DNA from: Rhizobium croatiense
GTDB taxonomy: Bacteria; Pseudomonadota; Alphaproteobacteria; Rhizobiales; Rhizobiaceae
DNA length: 64,000 nucleotides
Reading direction: 5' to 3'
NCBI RefSeq assembly: GCF_019793465.1
Contig: NZ_JAILYJ010000023.1
Location: 23,799 to 87,798 of the forward strand
Position 1 is the first letter of the stretch. Every line of letters starts with the position of its first letter. Positions 24,932 to 33,831 of this stretch are shown here, piece by piece. The notes under the pieces were generated by a model. It searched no databases. It saw nothing but the letters and a program-made list of their open reading frames with translations, and had not been told where the DNA came from. The position numbers and the translations under genes are program-made.

Positions 24932-25957
24932 TCATTCCGCCGCCATGGCGGTCGGTGGTGCGTAAAGCTTGGGTTTCGGTGTCATGTTGACGGGTTCGAG
25001 GCCGCCGCTGGTCACTGCTCTGAGAGCGGCATCGGCCACCAGCGTGGCCGCGTAACCATCCCAGGTGGAAGGACCGCCGGCCGTTCCCTTGGAGGCATCG
25101 ACGATCCATTCGCGGAATTCCTGGTCGTAAGCTTCGATGAAGCGCTCGCGCCAATCCTCGGGGATCGCCTGGCGAATGCCGCTCGAATCCGAGATCACGG
25201 TCGCCGGGCGGTTCGGCAGCGCGGCGACGCCCGCCTCGCAGCTGATCTCGCCGCGGATGTCATAGCCATAGGCGATGTTTACCGAAATCTCGACGTCGAC
25301 AAGCGCACCCGAGGCCATGTGCAGGAGGACGAAAACCGGGTCGCGCAATTCCTCGCCGCGCGAGGAGCGGCGCGGCACACGCACCTCCACGCCGGTGACT
25401 TCATCCGACAGGAGCCAGCGGGAGATATCGGCGTCATGGACCAGCGTGTCGTTCAGCGGCATCTCGGAGGTGTAGAGCCCTTCGGGAACCGAGGCATTGC
25501 GATGTACGGAATGAAACATCAGCGGTGCGCCCAGTTTGCCGCCGTCGATGACCGCTTTCAGGCGGCGATAATCGGCATCGAAACGGCGCATGAAACCCAC
25601 CTGGACGAGCCGCCTGCCGAAGGCCACTTCCGCCTCCATCACGCGGAGCGCGGCTGCCTCGGAGGTCACCAGCGGCTTTTCGCAGAACACCGGCTTGCCG
25701 GCGGCAATGCAGGCGAGCAGCTGCTCCTCATGCGCCGGCCCCCAGGAAGAGATGATCACGGCCTGGACTTTTTCCGAAGAGATAAGTGCCGAAGGGGTGG
25801 CGAACACCTCCGCCCCCGCAGGGGCGGCAGCGGCGGCACGGGCCTGGTCGATGTCGGTGACGCCGACGATTTCGACACCGGAAACGACGTTCGTCAGGCG
25901 GCGGATATGATCCTGACCGATCATCCCCGTGCCGATGACACCAACCTGAAGGGTCAT
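24932..25957 (-). CDS. Gfo/Idh/MocA family oxidoreductase (inositol 2-dehydrogenase-like)
   Basis: 341 aa, close to IolG length. VGVIGTGMIGQDHIRRL nucleotide-binding loop, FCEKPL near residue 98, MRRFDADYRRLK and NDTLVHDADISRWLL with the catalytic Asp/His pattern of inositol dehydrogenases. The start overlaps the stop of the isomerase gene upstream by 4 bp. It likely oxidises the imported polyol or cyclitol at one carbon. Confidence 0.88.
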   Translation of the reverse strand: MTLQVGVIGTGMIGQDHIRRLTNVVSGVEIVGVTDIDQARAAAAAPAGAEVFATPSALISSEKVQAVIISSWGPAHEEQLLACIAAGKPVFCEKPLVTSEAAALRVMEAEVAFGRRLVQVGFMRRFDADYRRLKAVIDGGKLGAPLMFHSVHRNASVPEGLYTSEMPLNDTLVHDADISRWLLSDEVTGVEVRVPRRSSRGEELRDPVFVLLHMASGALVDVEISVNIAYGYDIRGEISCEAGVAALPNRPATVISDSSGIRQAIPEDWRERFIEAYDQEFREWIVDASKGTAGGPSTWDGYAATLVADAALRAVTSGGLEPVNMTPKPKLYAPPTAMAAE

Positions 25958-26859
25958 TTCGCCCCCCAGTGCTTATCGATGTAACGCTGCATTTCCGCGC
26001 GCATGAAGGTGCCGCTCTGATCTGCCTTGTCCTCCCAGGCGAAGACGCAGGCGGTCATGATGCCGTCGAAGCCGATCTCGGCGAGCGTGCCGAAGAACTC
26101 GTCCCACGGAACCTCGCCCTGACCGATATTGAGGTGCTGGTGCACCCGGGCATTGGTGCCGGGCGGGTTGAGGATATAACGAAGGCCGGATGAGGCCTTG
26201 TGGTTGAAGGTGTCGCCGACATGGACATGTGCCAGCACGTCCTTGGCCTCACGCAGCATCGCCTTGGTGTCGTCGCCGAAATAGAAGGTGTGCGGGGCGC
26301 AATAGAGGAACTTGACGCTCTTCGAATTGACCGTGCGGATGATGTCGAGCGCCGGCTGCAGCGTTTCGCACCAGTCTTCCGGATGCGGTTCGACATTGAG
26401 CTGGATGCCCTCGCGCTCGAAGATCGGCACCAGTTCCTCCATCGAGCGCCACCAGGCATCTTCGCAGGCCTCGATCATCGAGCCGGTGTGGCAGCAATAG
26501 CAGGACCCCTTGTCGGGATGCGGGCCGCGGCCGAACTCGGAATTCATCGTGTCGACTTCCAGCTCGACCGCGATCTCGATGGCGCGTTTCCAGTGCTTGA
26601 CGGCGGCCTTGCGTTCGGTCTCATCATTGGACGCCCAGCGGTACATCGGCAGCAGCGAGGCGATCCCGACATCCGCCTCCTTCAGCGAGCGCTTCAATGA
26701 TTTGATCCGCTCGGGAAAGACGCGCGGCGCCTTGAACCATTCGAGGAAATCTCCGCGTGGCGAGAGCTCGATCCAGTCGTAGCCGAGTTCCTTGACCTTC
26801 CCCGGCAACGCCTCGAGTGAGAGATGCCGATGCATGAACGGGTCGATTGCGATCTTCAT
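25954..26859 (-). CDS. Sugar phosphate isomerase/epimerase (TIM barrel)
   Basis: 301 aa. IAIDPFMHRHL start, YDWIELSPRGDF, metal-ligand patterns in NVEPHPEDW and LAHVHVGD, and a late MTACVFAWED. It belongs to the same broad barrel family as the two isomerases further down the operon but differs in sequence. It is the first enzyme gene after the ABC genes and overlaps the following dehydrogenase start by 4 bp. Confidence 0.87.
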   Translation of the reverse strand: MKIAIDPFMHRHLSLEALPGKVKELGYDWIELSPRGDFLEWFKAPRVFPERIKSLKRSLKEADVGIASLLPMYRWASNDETERKAAVKHWKRAIEIAVELEVDTMNSEFGRGPHPDKGSCYCCHTGSMIEACEDAWWRSMEELVPIFEREGIQLNVEPHPEDWCETLQPALDIIRTVNSKSVKFLYCAPHTFYFGDDTKAMLREAKDVLAHVHVGDTFNHKASSGLRYILNPPGTNARVHQHLNIGQGEVPWDEFFGTLAEIGFDGIMTACVFAWEDKADQSGTFMRAEMQRYIDKHWGAK

Positions 26860-26964
26860 TTTGACCTCCGGATTCCAGGCATGATTTTCCTTCCCCGGCG
26901 GCGACCTGTTTGTCGCTGCCGGACACTGTGTGTTTGGGGCGTGTCGTTTGGGTGCCGTCAGCGG

Positions 26965-27783
26965 TTACTCAGCCGGCGGTGAATGGCTCTCATGGCTTGC
27001 AATGTAAGTATCGATCTGGGCTTCGAGATCCGCCATGGTTTCCCCGCCGGCCATCAGGTCGGTAATCTCCTCGCGGGTCTTCTCGCCCCGACGGAAATCG
27101 GCGGCGATCGCGCCGCGGATGAGAACGGCGAAGTGGTCACCCACCGCCATCGCATGCATGACCTGGTGGGTGATGAAGATCACCGCCAGACCCCGCCGCT
27201 TGGCTTCGTTGACGATCCGCAGCACATGCGCTGCCTGCTTCACGCCGAGAGCGGCCGTCGGTTCGTCAAGGATCAGCACGCGCGCGCCGAAATGCACGGC
27301 CCGGGCAATGGCGAGCGACTGACGTTCGCCGCCCGAAAGCCCGCCGACAAGGCGGTCGCCATCATCAATCCGGGTGATGCCGAAATCCTGCACGGCTTTC
27401 ACGGCAATCTCATTGGCCTTCCTGCGGTCATAGACCTTGAAAGGACCCCGCCCTTGGTCGGCTCGACGCCGACGAAGAAGGAGCGGCCGATCGACATCAG
27501 CGGAAATGTGCCGCCGAATTGATGTACTGCCGAGATGCCTTTTTCCTGCGCATCGCGGTCCGCTGAATTCGACCGGATGGCCATCCATCAGAATGGCGCC
27601 GCGCGTCGGCTTGTGGACACCCGCAAGCGTCTTGATCAGTGTCGATTTGCCGGCGCCGTTATCACCGAGCAGGCAGAGCACCTCGCCCGCACGGACCTTG
27701 AGCGAGATGTCGTGCAGCACGTCGATCGGGCCGAAGCTCTTGTCGACATTCTGGAGTTCAAGGATCGGAATATTGTCGGACAT
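26965..27783 (-). CDS. Sugar ABC transporter ATP-binding protein (single cassette), with a frameshifted internal segment
   Basis: 272 aa as read. The ends are normal: Walker A GDNGAGKST near residue 41, LSGGERQSLAIARA, ILDEPTAALGVKQ and a switch His in FITHQVMH, as in FrcA-type half-size ATPases. Between about 27450 and 27560, some 36 residues (RCAGKRHLG to RRRADQ) are out of frame. The +1 frame reads DAQEKGISAVHQFGG and FPLMSIGRSFFVG, which is the expected sequence including the Q-loop glutamine. Loss of about two bases near 27556 and one near 27450 explains this. The protein as encoded lacks the Q-loop and is probably inactive, unless the indels are sequence errors. Confidence 0.8.
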   Translation of the reverse strand: MSDNIPILELQNVDKSFGPIDVLHDISLKVRAGEVLCLLGDNGAGKSTLIKTLAGVHKPTRGAILMDGHPVEFSGPRCAGKRHLGSTSIRRHISADVDRPLLLRRRRADQGRGPFKVYDRRKANEIAVKAVQDFGITRIDDGDRLVGGLSGGERQSLAIARAVHFGARVLILDEPTAALGVKQAAHVLRIVNEAKRRGLAVIFITHQVMHAMAVGDHFAVLIRGAIAADFRRGEKTREEITDLMAGGETMADLEAQIDTYIASHESHSPPAE

Positions 27784-27792
27784 GGTTGACGC

Positions 27793-28791
27793 TCACTTCT
27801 TTTTCTTCGGCACGAAGCTTAACGCCATCTGCCGGAACGTGTTGTTCATTAGAACGGCGGCCATCAGCATCACCCCGATAATCAGGTTGGACCAATTGCG
27901 GTCGATATAGGTGAAGTAGATGCCCTGGCTGACGACGGCGAAGGTCAGCGCGCCGAGAAAGATCCCGGCGACCGAACCGAAGCCGCCCGTGAGCAGCACG
28001 CCGCCCACCACGATCGAGACGATCGTATTGAAGATGTAGTTCATGCCGCCCGAGACCTGCGCGGAATTGAACAGGATGGCGCCGCACATTCCGACGAAAG
28101 AGGCGGCCGTGCTCGAGAGAACGAAGAGAACGATCCGCAGCCGGTCGGTCGGAATGCCGGCATTGCGCGCGCTGACCTCGTCTCCGCCCATGGCGACGAT
28201 CCAGTTGCCGTAACGCGTCGCGTGCAGCACGAAACCAAAGACCAAAGTCAGCGCCAGCCACCACAGGATGATCACCTGGAATTTGCCTTGGATGAGATCG
28301 CCGAACACCGCCTTGGCCCAGCCCGGCGCATTGAGCGGAACCGAAGCGGCCCCGGTCAGGATGACGGATCCCGCAAGTACAAGCCCCTGCACGGCAACCA
28401 GCGTGCCGAGGGTGATGATCAGCGAAGGCACGCTGGTGCGCACCGCCAGCAAACCGTTGACCAGCCCGACGACAAGGCCGATGGCGAGCACGCCGAGCAT
28501 GCCGACGACGATCGGCAGCTCGTAATAGCCCGAGAGGATGGCGATCGTCATCGAGCCCGCCGGGATCATCGCGCCGATCGAGATATCGAGCTCGCCAGCA
28601 ATCATCAGAAGGCCGACAGGCAGGGCGACGATGCCGAGATTGGCGGCGAAATTGACCCAGCTTGCCGCGCCGAAGAGCGCGCCGAGGCTGACGCCGCCGA
28701 AGGCGACATAGAAAGCGATTACTGCCACGAAGCTCAACACGGCGCCGAATTCCGGGCGGCGTACAAACTGTCCAATGGAAAAGCCGGTCAT
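27793..28791 (-). CDS. Ribose-type ABC transporter permease
   Basis: About 332 aa from the ATG at 28791, which has GAGGGCGAAGAG upstream. RbsC-like: MIAGELDISIGAMIPAGS, SLIITLGTLVAVQGL and the VGGVLLTGGFGSVAGI stretch. The C terminus ends in four lysines. It is the second of two permeases, 9 bp before the ATPase gene. Confidence 0.9.
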   Translation of the reverse strand: MTGFSIGQFVRRPEFGAVLSFVAVIAFYVAFGGVSLGALFGAASWVNFAANLGIVALPVGLLMIAGELDISIGAMIPAGSMTIAILSGYYELPIVVGMLGVLAIGLVVGLVNGLLAVRTSVPSLIITLGTLVAVQGLVLAGSVILTGAASVPLNAPGWAKAVFGDLIQGKFQVIILWWLALTLVFGFVLHATRYGNWIVAMGGDEVSARNAGIPTDRLRIVLFVLSSTAASFVGMCGAILFNSAQVSGGMNYIFNTIVSIVVGGVLLTGGFGSVAGIFLGALTFAVVSQGIYFTYIDRNWSNLIIGVMLMAAVLMNNTFRQMALSFVPKKKK

Positions 28792-28801
28792 CTCTTCGCC
28801 C

Positions 28802-29848
28802 TCACTTCTTCTTTTTCGCCGCATAGGACATCGCCATCAGCCGGAACTTGTCGTTCATCATCACGGCGAGCAGCAGGAGCGCGCCGATGATGACGCTGCC
28901 GAGGTTCGGGTCTATGCCGGTGAAATAGATGCCCTGATTGACGATCGCGAAGGTGAGCGTGCCGAAGACGATGCCCACCACCGATCCGGCGCCTCCGGTC
29001 AGAAGCACGCCGCCGATGACCACGCACATGATCGAATTGAAGATGAAGGATTGCCCGCCGAGCACCTGCGCGCTTTGGTAGACAAGCACCTGGCTGACGC
29101 CGACGAAGGCGGCGGAAAAGCCCGACAGCATATAGAGGGCGATGGTGAGCTTTTCCGTCGGAATGCCGGCGTTGCGCGCCGAGACCTTGTCGCCGCCGAG
29201 AGCGAAGATCCAGTTGCCCACGGGCGAGATATGCAGCAGGCAGAAGAACGCCGCCGCAAACAGGATCCACCAGAAGATCGTCACCTGGAACATGCCGCCG
29301 ATGAAATCGCCGAGGATCGCTTTGACGGCCGGGCTTGGCACCAGCGATACGCCGGTGCTGCCGGCGATCAGCACGGTGAAGCCCAGCGTCAGCCCCATGA
29401 CGGCGAACATCGAACCGATGGTGACGATCAAGGACGGGATACGGGTGCGGTTGACGAGGTAACCGTTGAAAAAGCCGACGAGGAGCCCGACGCTGAGGCC
29501 GGCGGAAATCCCGACGATTTCGGGAAGGCCGTAATGGCCTGATATGATCGCCACCGTCAGTGATGATGCCGGGATCACCGCGCCGATCGACAGGTCCATT
29601 TCGCCTGCGATCATCAGGAGCCCGATCGGCAGCGCGACGATGCCGATCTCGGCGGCGACGTTGAGCCAGCTCGCATAGCCCGCAGCGGACAGGAAGACCT
29701 TGCCGCCCAGCAGGGCGAAGAAGACGAACACCGCAATCAAGCCCAGCAGCGACCCCGCTTCAGGGCGCCGGGAAAGCTGACCGATGGTCGCTTTGGCATG
29801 GCCGCCCGAAGGAACCGACGGGGCGAGGACATCGTTTCTCGCGTTCAT
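28802..29848 (-). CDS. Ribose-type ABC transporter permease
   Basis: About 348 aa from the ATG at 29848. RbsC-like with MIAGEMDLSIGAVIPASS, SLIVTIGSMFAVMGL and IGGVLLTGGAGSVVGI. It is clearly paralogous to the next permease, including the lysine-rich tail (AAKKKK), so the pair arose by duplication and forms a heterodimer. It is separated from the binding-protein gene by about 107 bp holding a stem-loop. Confidence 0.9.
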   Translation of the reverse strand: MNARNDVLAPSVPSGGHAKATIGQLSRRPEAGSLLGLIAVFVFFALLGGKVFLSAAGYASWLNVAAEIGIVALPIGLLMIAGEMDLSIGAVIPASSLTVAIISGHYGLPEIVGISAGLSVGLLVGFFNGYLVNRTRIPSLIVTIGSMFAVMGLTLGFTVLIAGSTGVSLVPSPAVKAILGDFIGGMFQVTIFWWILFAAAFFCLLHISPVGNWIFALGGDKVSARNAGIPTEKLTIALYMLSGFSAAFVGVSQVLVYQSAQVLGGQSFIFNSIMCVVIGGVLLTGGAGSVVGIVFGTLTFAIVNQGIYFTGIDPNLGSVIIGALLLLAVMMNDKFRLMAMSYAAKKKK

Positions 29849-29904
29849 TTGACACCACCAATAAAGCCGCATGACCGATAACGGCCGGCGCTTCTGAAAG
29901 AATG

Positions 29905-29935
29905 GAAGCCGCCCGCGTGAGGGGCAGGCAGCTTC
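29905..29935 (-). terminator. Stem-loop between binding-protein and permease genes
   Basis: On the minus strand GAAGC-t-GCC pairs with GGC-g-GCTTC around a GC-rich core and a short loop, and is followed by CATTCTTTC rather than a clean U run. Located 20 bp after the binding-protein stop. It probably acts as a partial terminator or as protection of the upstream mRNA 3' end. Confidence 0.4.
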
Positions 29936-29955
29936 ACCACGTCCGGCCGATCCCC

Positions 29956-30930
29956 CTAGCGGGCGCCGGCCTTCACGCCTGCCAAGGTGGCGTCGACGTT
30001 CGAAGCGTCGATGACGCCGGGGCCGGTCAGGATCTCCCGGGTTGGGACGGTGAGCCCGTAATTAACGTTGCCGTTCAGGATCGAGACGGCCAGATAGCCC
30101 TGCAGGTAACCCTGCTGGTCGATCGCGCAAAGCTGGCTGCCGCTCTTGATGTTGTTCAGAACCGTTTCATCCATGTTCATGCCGCAGACCTTCACCTGTC
30201 CCGCTTTGCCGGCCTGTGTCACGCCGTTGACTGCGGAGTTCGTATCGACGTTGCCGATCGCGAAGACGGCCTTGATCTCCGGATGCTGCAGCAGATGCGC
30301 CTTGAGCGCCTGCGCCACGGCGGTGGCCGAACCGAATGACGTCGCCGGCAGCGGCAGCGCCGAACCGACGCCGCCACCTTCCGTCACGCCATCGGTCATG
30401 CCTTTGCAGAAGGCTTCGATGTTTGCCGCACCCGGCAGCGTGTTGAGGCAGACGGCGTTCTTCAGGTCGTGCTTGGCGAAGTAGCTGCCCGCGGCCTTGC
30501 CGGAGAGATAGTCGTTGGAGCCGACATAGTTCATGGCACCGAGGCGATCGGCGGCTTCGATGCCGCCGGCATTATAGATGACCAGCGGAATTTTCTTGTC
30601 GACGACCGCTTTGAAGGCTGGATCCATGGCTTCCGGCACCCAGTCCGGACCGACGATCGCATCGGCGCCCTGGTCGATGGCCTGACGGATCAGTTCGGCC
30701 GCATCGACGCCGAGATTGTCGTAATTCTGAGGCCCGAGCCAGACGACCTTGCCGCCCTGTGCCTCAACGACCTTGCCGGCATCCTCGGCGCCGCGCTTGA
30801 CGATCGACCAGAACGGATCGTCCGGTTTGCCGCCGACGACGAAGATGTTGGCGGCCATAACGGCCGTGGCAGTGCAGGTCATGATCGCGACAGCCGACAC
30901 GGTTGCCGCAAGGCGGCGAAATTTAGTCAT
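29956..30930 (-). CDS. Sugar ABC transporter binding protein (periplasmic-binding type 4)
   Basis: 324 aa. It has a signal peptide at about residues 1-26 (VSAVAIMTCTATAVMA), then the CUT2 fold: IFVVGGKPDDPFW, AADAIVGPDW-like GADAIVGPDWVPEAMD, VFAIGNVDTNSAVNGV near 225. First gene of a long minus-strand operon with two permeases, an ATPase, three isomerase barrels and two inositol-type dehydrogenases. The likely ligand is a cyclitol or rare sugar. Confidence 0.88.
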   Translation of the reverse strand: MTKFRRLAATVSAVAIMTCTATAVMAANIFVVGGKPDDPFWSIVKRGAEDAGKVVEAQGGKVVWLGPQNYDNLGVDAAELIRQAIDQGADAIVGPDWVPEAMDPAFKAVVDKKIPLVIYNAGGIEAADRLGAMNYVGSNDYLSGKAAGSYFAKHDLKNAVCLNTLPGAANIEAFCKGMTDGVTEGGGVGSALPLPATSFGSATAVAQALKAHLLQHPEIKAVFAIGNVDTNSAVNGVTQAGKAGQVKVCGMNMDETVLNNIKSGSQLCAIDQQGYLQGYLAVSILNGNVNYGLTVPTREILTGPGVIDASNVDATLAGVKAGAR

Positions 30931-31040
30931 CTCAATCTCCTCCTTGGCCCGCCTCCCTGGCGGACCGTGAAGAGAAACATATCACCGCTTGAAATTCTCG
31001 AAATATGAAATCATACTAAACATGCATAAAGTATCACGGC

Positions 31041-31059
31041 GTATCACTCATAATGATAC
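31041..31059. promoter_or_regulatory. LacI-type operator in divergent promoter
   Basis: GTATCA, 7 bp, TGATAC: a perfect 6-bp inverted repeat, with another GTATCAC copy 10 bp to the left (31031-31037). It lies 30 bp before the LacI-family start and 110 bp before the divergent binding-protein gene. Size and symmetry fit a LacI-family site, probably bound by the adjacent regulator. Confidence 0.5.
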
Positions 31060-31088
31060 GATCGTTCTGGCGAGGGAGAGGAATAATC

Positions 31089-32123
31089 ATGCGGCGGCCG
31101 ACCATCTCCGACCTTGCCAAGGAGGCCGATGTCTCAATTGCGACCGTCAATCGGATTCTGGCCGGTACTGCCTCCGTCAAAGGCACGACCGTGCAGCGCG
31201 TCCAGGCGGCCGCGGAGCGGATCGGCTTTTACGGCGCCGGCGCAATCGAGGACCGGCTGCGCAAGACGGTGCCGAAATACCGGCTTGGCTTTCTGCTGCA
31301 GCAATCCAGCCGTGAGCTCTACCAGCTCTTCGGCAAGAAGATCGTCGAGGCATGCCGCGCCAGGCGCGATGAGGTCATCGATCCCCTGGTCGACTTTGTG
31401 GATCTGCTGACGCCGGAAAATATTGCCGGCCGACTCAAGGCGCTCGGTGCAAATTGCGACGCCGTTGCCGTCGTCGCCGCCGATCATCCGGTGATCGCCC
31501 AGGCCATCCGCGAGCTGCACGAGAAGGGCAAGCCGGTCATCGCCTATATTACCGACCAATCCGCCCGCGAGCGGGCCGCTTATGTCGGGGCCGACAATTG
31601 GAAAATGGGGCGAACGGCGGCATGGCTGATCTCGAACATGAGCCATGGGCCGGGGCGCATTGCCGTCTTCATCGGCAACCATCGTTACCAATGTCAGGAC
31701 GTCTCCGATGCAAGCTTCCGCTCCTATATGCGCGAACACGCGCCGCATCTGACCATCGAGGACAGCCGCCCCACGCATGAGGAACCGAACGAGGCCTATC
31801 GGATGGTCAAGGAACTCTTGGCGACGACGGATGACCTCACCGGCATTCTGATTGTCGGCGGCGGCATTTCCGGGGTCTTGCGGGCGCTGAGGGAAGTGCC
31901 GCAGGAGCGGCGCCGAAGCATCCGCCTCGTCTGCCGGGACATTGGCCCGGAGACGCGAAAAGGCCTGTCAGAGGGGATGATTACCGCCGCCCTCTGTCAT
32001 CCGCTGGAGCAGACTTCCGCGGCTCTGGTCGAGACGATGATCGAGACGATCACGCAGGGTGCGTCGGGTGCCACGATTCAGCGGACCATTACCTTTGAAA
32101 TCGTGACGCCTGAGAATATCTGA
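31089..32123 (+). CDS. LacI family transcriptional regulator
   Basis: About 344 aa from the ATG at 31089 with GAGGGAGAGG upstream. N-terminal LacI helix-turn-helix TISDLAKEADVSIATVNRIL, then a hinge and a type 1 periplasmic-binding-like sensor domain (LGFLLQQSSRELYQLF, GADNWKMGRTAAWLISNM). Divergent from the cyclitol-type ABC operon, which it most likely represses until the imported sugar or an intermediate binds. Confidence 0.9.
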   Translation: MRRPTISDLAKEADVSIATVNRILAGTASVKGTTVQRVQAAAERIGFYGAGAIEDRLRKTVPKYRLGFLLQQSSRELYQLFGKKIVEACRARRDEVIDPLVDFVDLLTPENIAGRLKALGANCDAVAVVAADHPVIAQAIRELHEKGKPVIAYITDQSARERAAYVGADNWKMGRTAAWLISNMSHGPGRIAVFIGNHRYQCQDVSDASFRSYMREHAPHLTIEDSRPTHEEPNEAYRMVKELLATTDDLTGILIVGGGISGVLRALREVPQERRRSIRLVCRDIGPETRKGLSEGMITAALCHPLEQTSAALVETMIETITQGASGATIQRTITFEIVTPENI

Positions 32124-32197
32124 GATACTCCAGTCGCGGGCGTTCGCGCAGCTGGAAAGCCGGCCCAGGCTTATCAAGAGCCGATCCGTGCGGCGTC

Positions 32198-32872
32198 TCA
32201 AATATCGACTACCAGGCCCTTGGCTTTCAGCACCGGCGCCAGATTGCTGACCTCGATGACCGACTTCCCCCCCTTGTAGGCGGCGATATAGCCGGCTTCG
32301 GCATCTTCGCGGGCCTGCGAAAGCCTCGCTGCTTCTTGCGCTTCCTGCCTGGGCACGACCACCAGGCCGTCGGCATCGCCGACGATGATGTCGCCGGGAT
32401 TGATGGTTTCGCCGCCGACGATGATCGGGTCGTTCACTGTCGCAATAGTTTCCTTCACCGTGCCCTTGATGCAGACGCTGAGCGAGAAGACGGGGAAGCC
32501 GAGCTCTCTAAGCTGCAGCGTGTCGCGCACGCCGGTGTCGGTGACGAGGCCGCCGATGCCTTTGGCAAGGCAGGCATTGGCGAGCACATCGCCGAAGGAT
32601 CCTGCTTCCTCGTACTCGCCAGCCGAGACGACGATGATATCGCCGGGCTTGGCATAGTTGATAGCGAGCTGCAGCATGATATTGTCGCGCGGCGCGCATT
32701 TGACCGTAAAGGCCGGGCCGCACAGTTTCATGCGGTAATCGACGGGCTTGAGGCGGGAGGACAGCGCGCCGCGGCGGCCCTGGGCTTCGTGGATCGTCGC
32801 CGGCGAAAATTTGGAAACGGCGTCGATATCGGCTTTGGCGGGCCGTTCGGCGATATCTTTAATATGGATCAT
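32198..32872 (-). CDS. RraA-like 4-hydroxy-4-methyl-2-oxoglutarate aldolase family protein
   Basis: About 224 aa from the ATG at 32872; the longer frame to 32938 lacks a good start site. The core has the RraA/HMG-aldolase signatures: a VVSAGEYEEAGSFGDVLA loop and TDTGVRDTLQLRELGFPVFS, in which Arg and Asp are the active-site pair. C-terminal DIIVGDADGLVVVP is also typical. Class II pyruvate aldolases of this group split 4-hydroxy-4-methyl- or 4-carboxy-4-hydroxy-2-oxo acids, or decarboxylate oxaloacetate. It is last in the SDR-ABC operon, 91 bp after the binding-protein gene. Confidence 0.85.
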   Translation of the reverse strand: MIHIKDIAERPAKADIDAVSKFSPATIHEAQGRRGALSSRLKPVDYRMKLCGPAFTVKCAPRDNIMLQLAINYAKPGDIIVVSAGEYEEAGSFGDVLANACLAKGIGGLVTDTGVRDTLQLRELGFPVFSLSVCIKGTVKETIATVNDPIIVGGETINPGDIIVGDADGLVVVPRQEAQEAARLSQAREDAEAGYIAAYKGGKSVIEVSNLAPVLKAKGLVVDI

Positions 32873-32948
32873 GGATGGCTCCGATCGTTGGTCGACGGCG
32901 GCGTTCCCCGCCGTCTGATTTCGTTTGGAAATCGTCAATGGATGACGT

Positions 32949-32966
32949 TGAGGCCGGTTGGCCTCA
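32949..32966 (-). terminator. Stem-loop at the end of the binding-protein gene
   Basis: On the minus strand TGAGGCC, AACC, GGCCTCA: perfect 7-bp arms with a 4-nt loop. The TGA stop of the binding-protein gene is the first three bases of the stem. No U run follows. It probably protects or separates the message from the downstream aldolase gene. Confidence 0.4.
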
Positions 32967-33800
32967 TGGGATCGGGTCGAATTTCAGCTCGGAGAGCGGC
33001 ACGACCTTGTCGGTGCGGGTCATCTTGTATTCGGTATTCGGGCCGAGCCACTTGTCCCAGATCTTGTTGATCTCGCCTGATGCGTCGAGCTTGTGCAGGA
33101 TTTCGTTGATCTTTGCCGTCAGCTTCGGCTGATCCTTGGCCATGCCGATGCCGATTGGCTGGTAGAGCATCGGCTCCTCGATCATCCGCATTTCCTTGCC
33201 CTTGCTCTTCGATTCATTGACGAACTTGGTCGTCGTCATGGTGTTGGCGACCATGCCGCGCGCCTTGCCCTGCTGGACGGCGAGATAGGCAGATGCGGTA
33301 TCCTGGAATGTCAGCGGCTCGGATTTGTTGAGCTTGATCGACATTTCCGAGGTCGAGCCCTTGGTCGAGGCGATGCGCTGGCCGGCGTAATCCGCCTTCT
33401 TCTTGCCGGCATCGTCGGCCGGCACGATCAGCATTTCCTTGGCGAGATAATAGGGATCGCTGAACTGGATCTGCTCGGCGCGGCTCAGCGTATAGGCAAG
33501 GTTGGCCACGGTGATGTCGACGCGGCCAAGCTTGACCTCGGGTACCCGCGCCTCGACCGAAACCGGCTTGATCTCAGCCTTGACGCCCAATTCCTTGGCG
33601 ATGGCGCCGCAGAGATCGACGTCGAAACCGGCCATCTCACGGGTCTTCGGATCGGGCGAGGCGAAAGGGGGAACGTCGGCGAACGTCGCGCAGCGCAGCG
33701 TTTTTGCCGACATGATATTGTCGAGCTGATCGGCTTTGGCGGGCACAGCGGCTGCCATGCCGGCAAATGCGACGGTGAGGCTTAGGTATTTCCAGTTCAT
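32964..33800 (-). CDS. Polar amino acid ABC transporter binding protein
   Basis: About 278 aa from the ATG at 33800; the longer frame runs into the ATPase gene and is rejected. It has a signal peptide at about residues 1-23 (LTVAFAGMAAAVPAKA), then the family 3 fold: LRCATFADVPPFA, MAGFDVDLCGAIAKELG, DITVANLAYTLSRAEQIQFS. The Arg in TLSRAEQ is in the position that contacts the alpha-carboxylate in amino-acid binding proteins. Confidence 0.9.
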   Translation of the reverse strand: MNWKYLSLTVAFAGMAAAVPAKADQLDNIMSAKTLRCATFADVPPFASPDPKTREMAGFDVDLCGAIAKELGVKAEIKPVSVEARVPEVKLGRVDITVANLAYTLSRAEQIQFSDPYYLAKEMLIVPADDAGKKKADYAGQRIASTKGSTSEMSIKLNKSEPLTFQDTASAYLAVQQGKARGMVANTMTTTKFVNESKSKGKEMRMIEEPMLYQPIGIGMAKDQPKLTAKINEILHKLDASGEINKIWDKWLGPNTEYKMTRTDKVVPLSELKFDPIP

Positions 33801-33831
33801 TGCTGTTCTCCTTTGTTTTTGGTGGTTGGTA

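Noticed and set aside
28802..29848. The two permease genes at 27.8-29.8 kb as a recent tandem duplication artefact
   Set aside because: They are clearly paralogous but differ throughout, and paired different permeases are normal in this transporter class.
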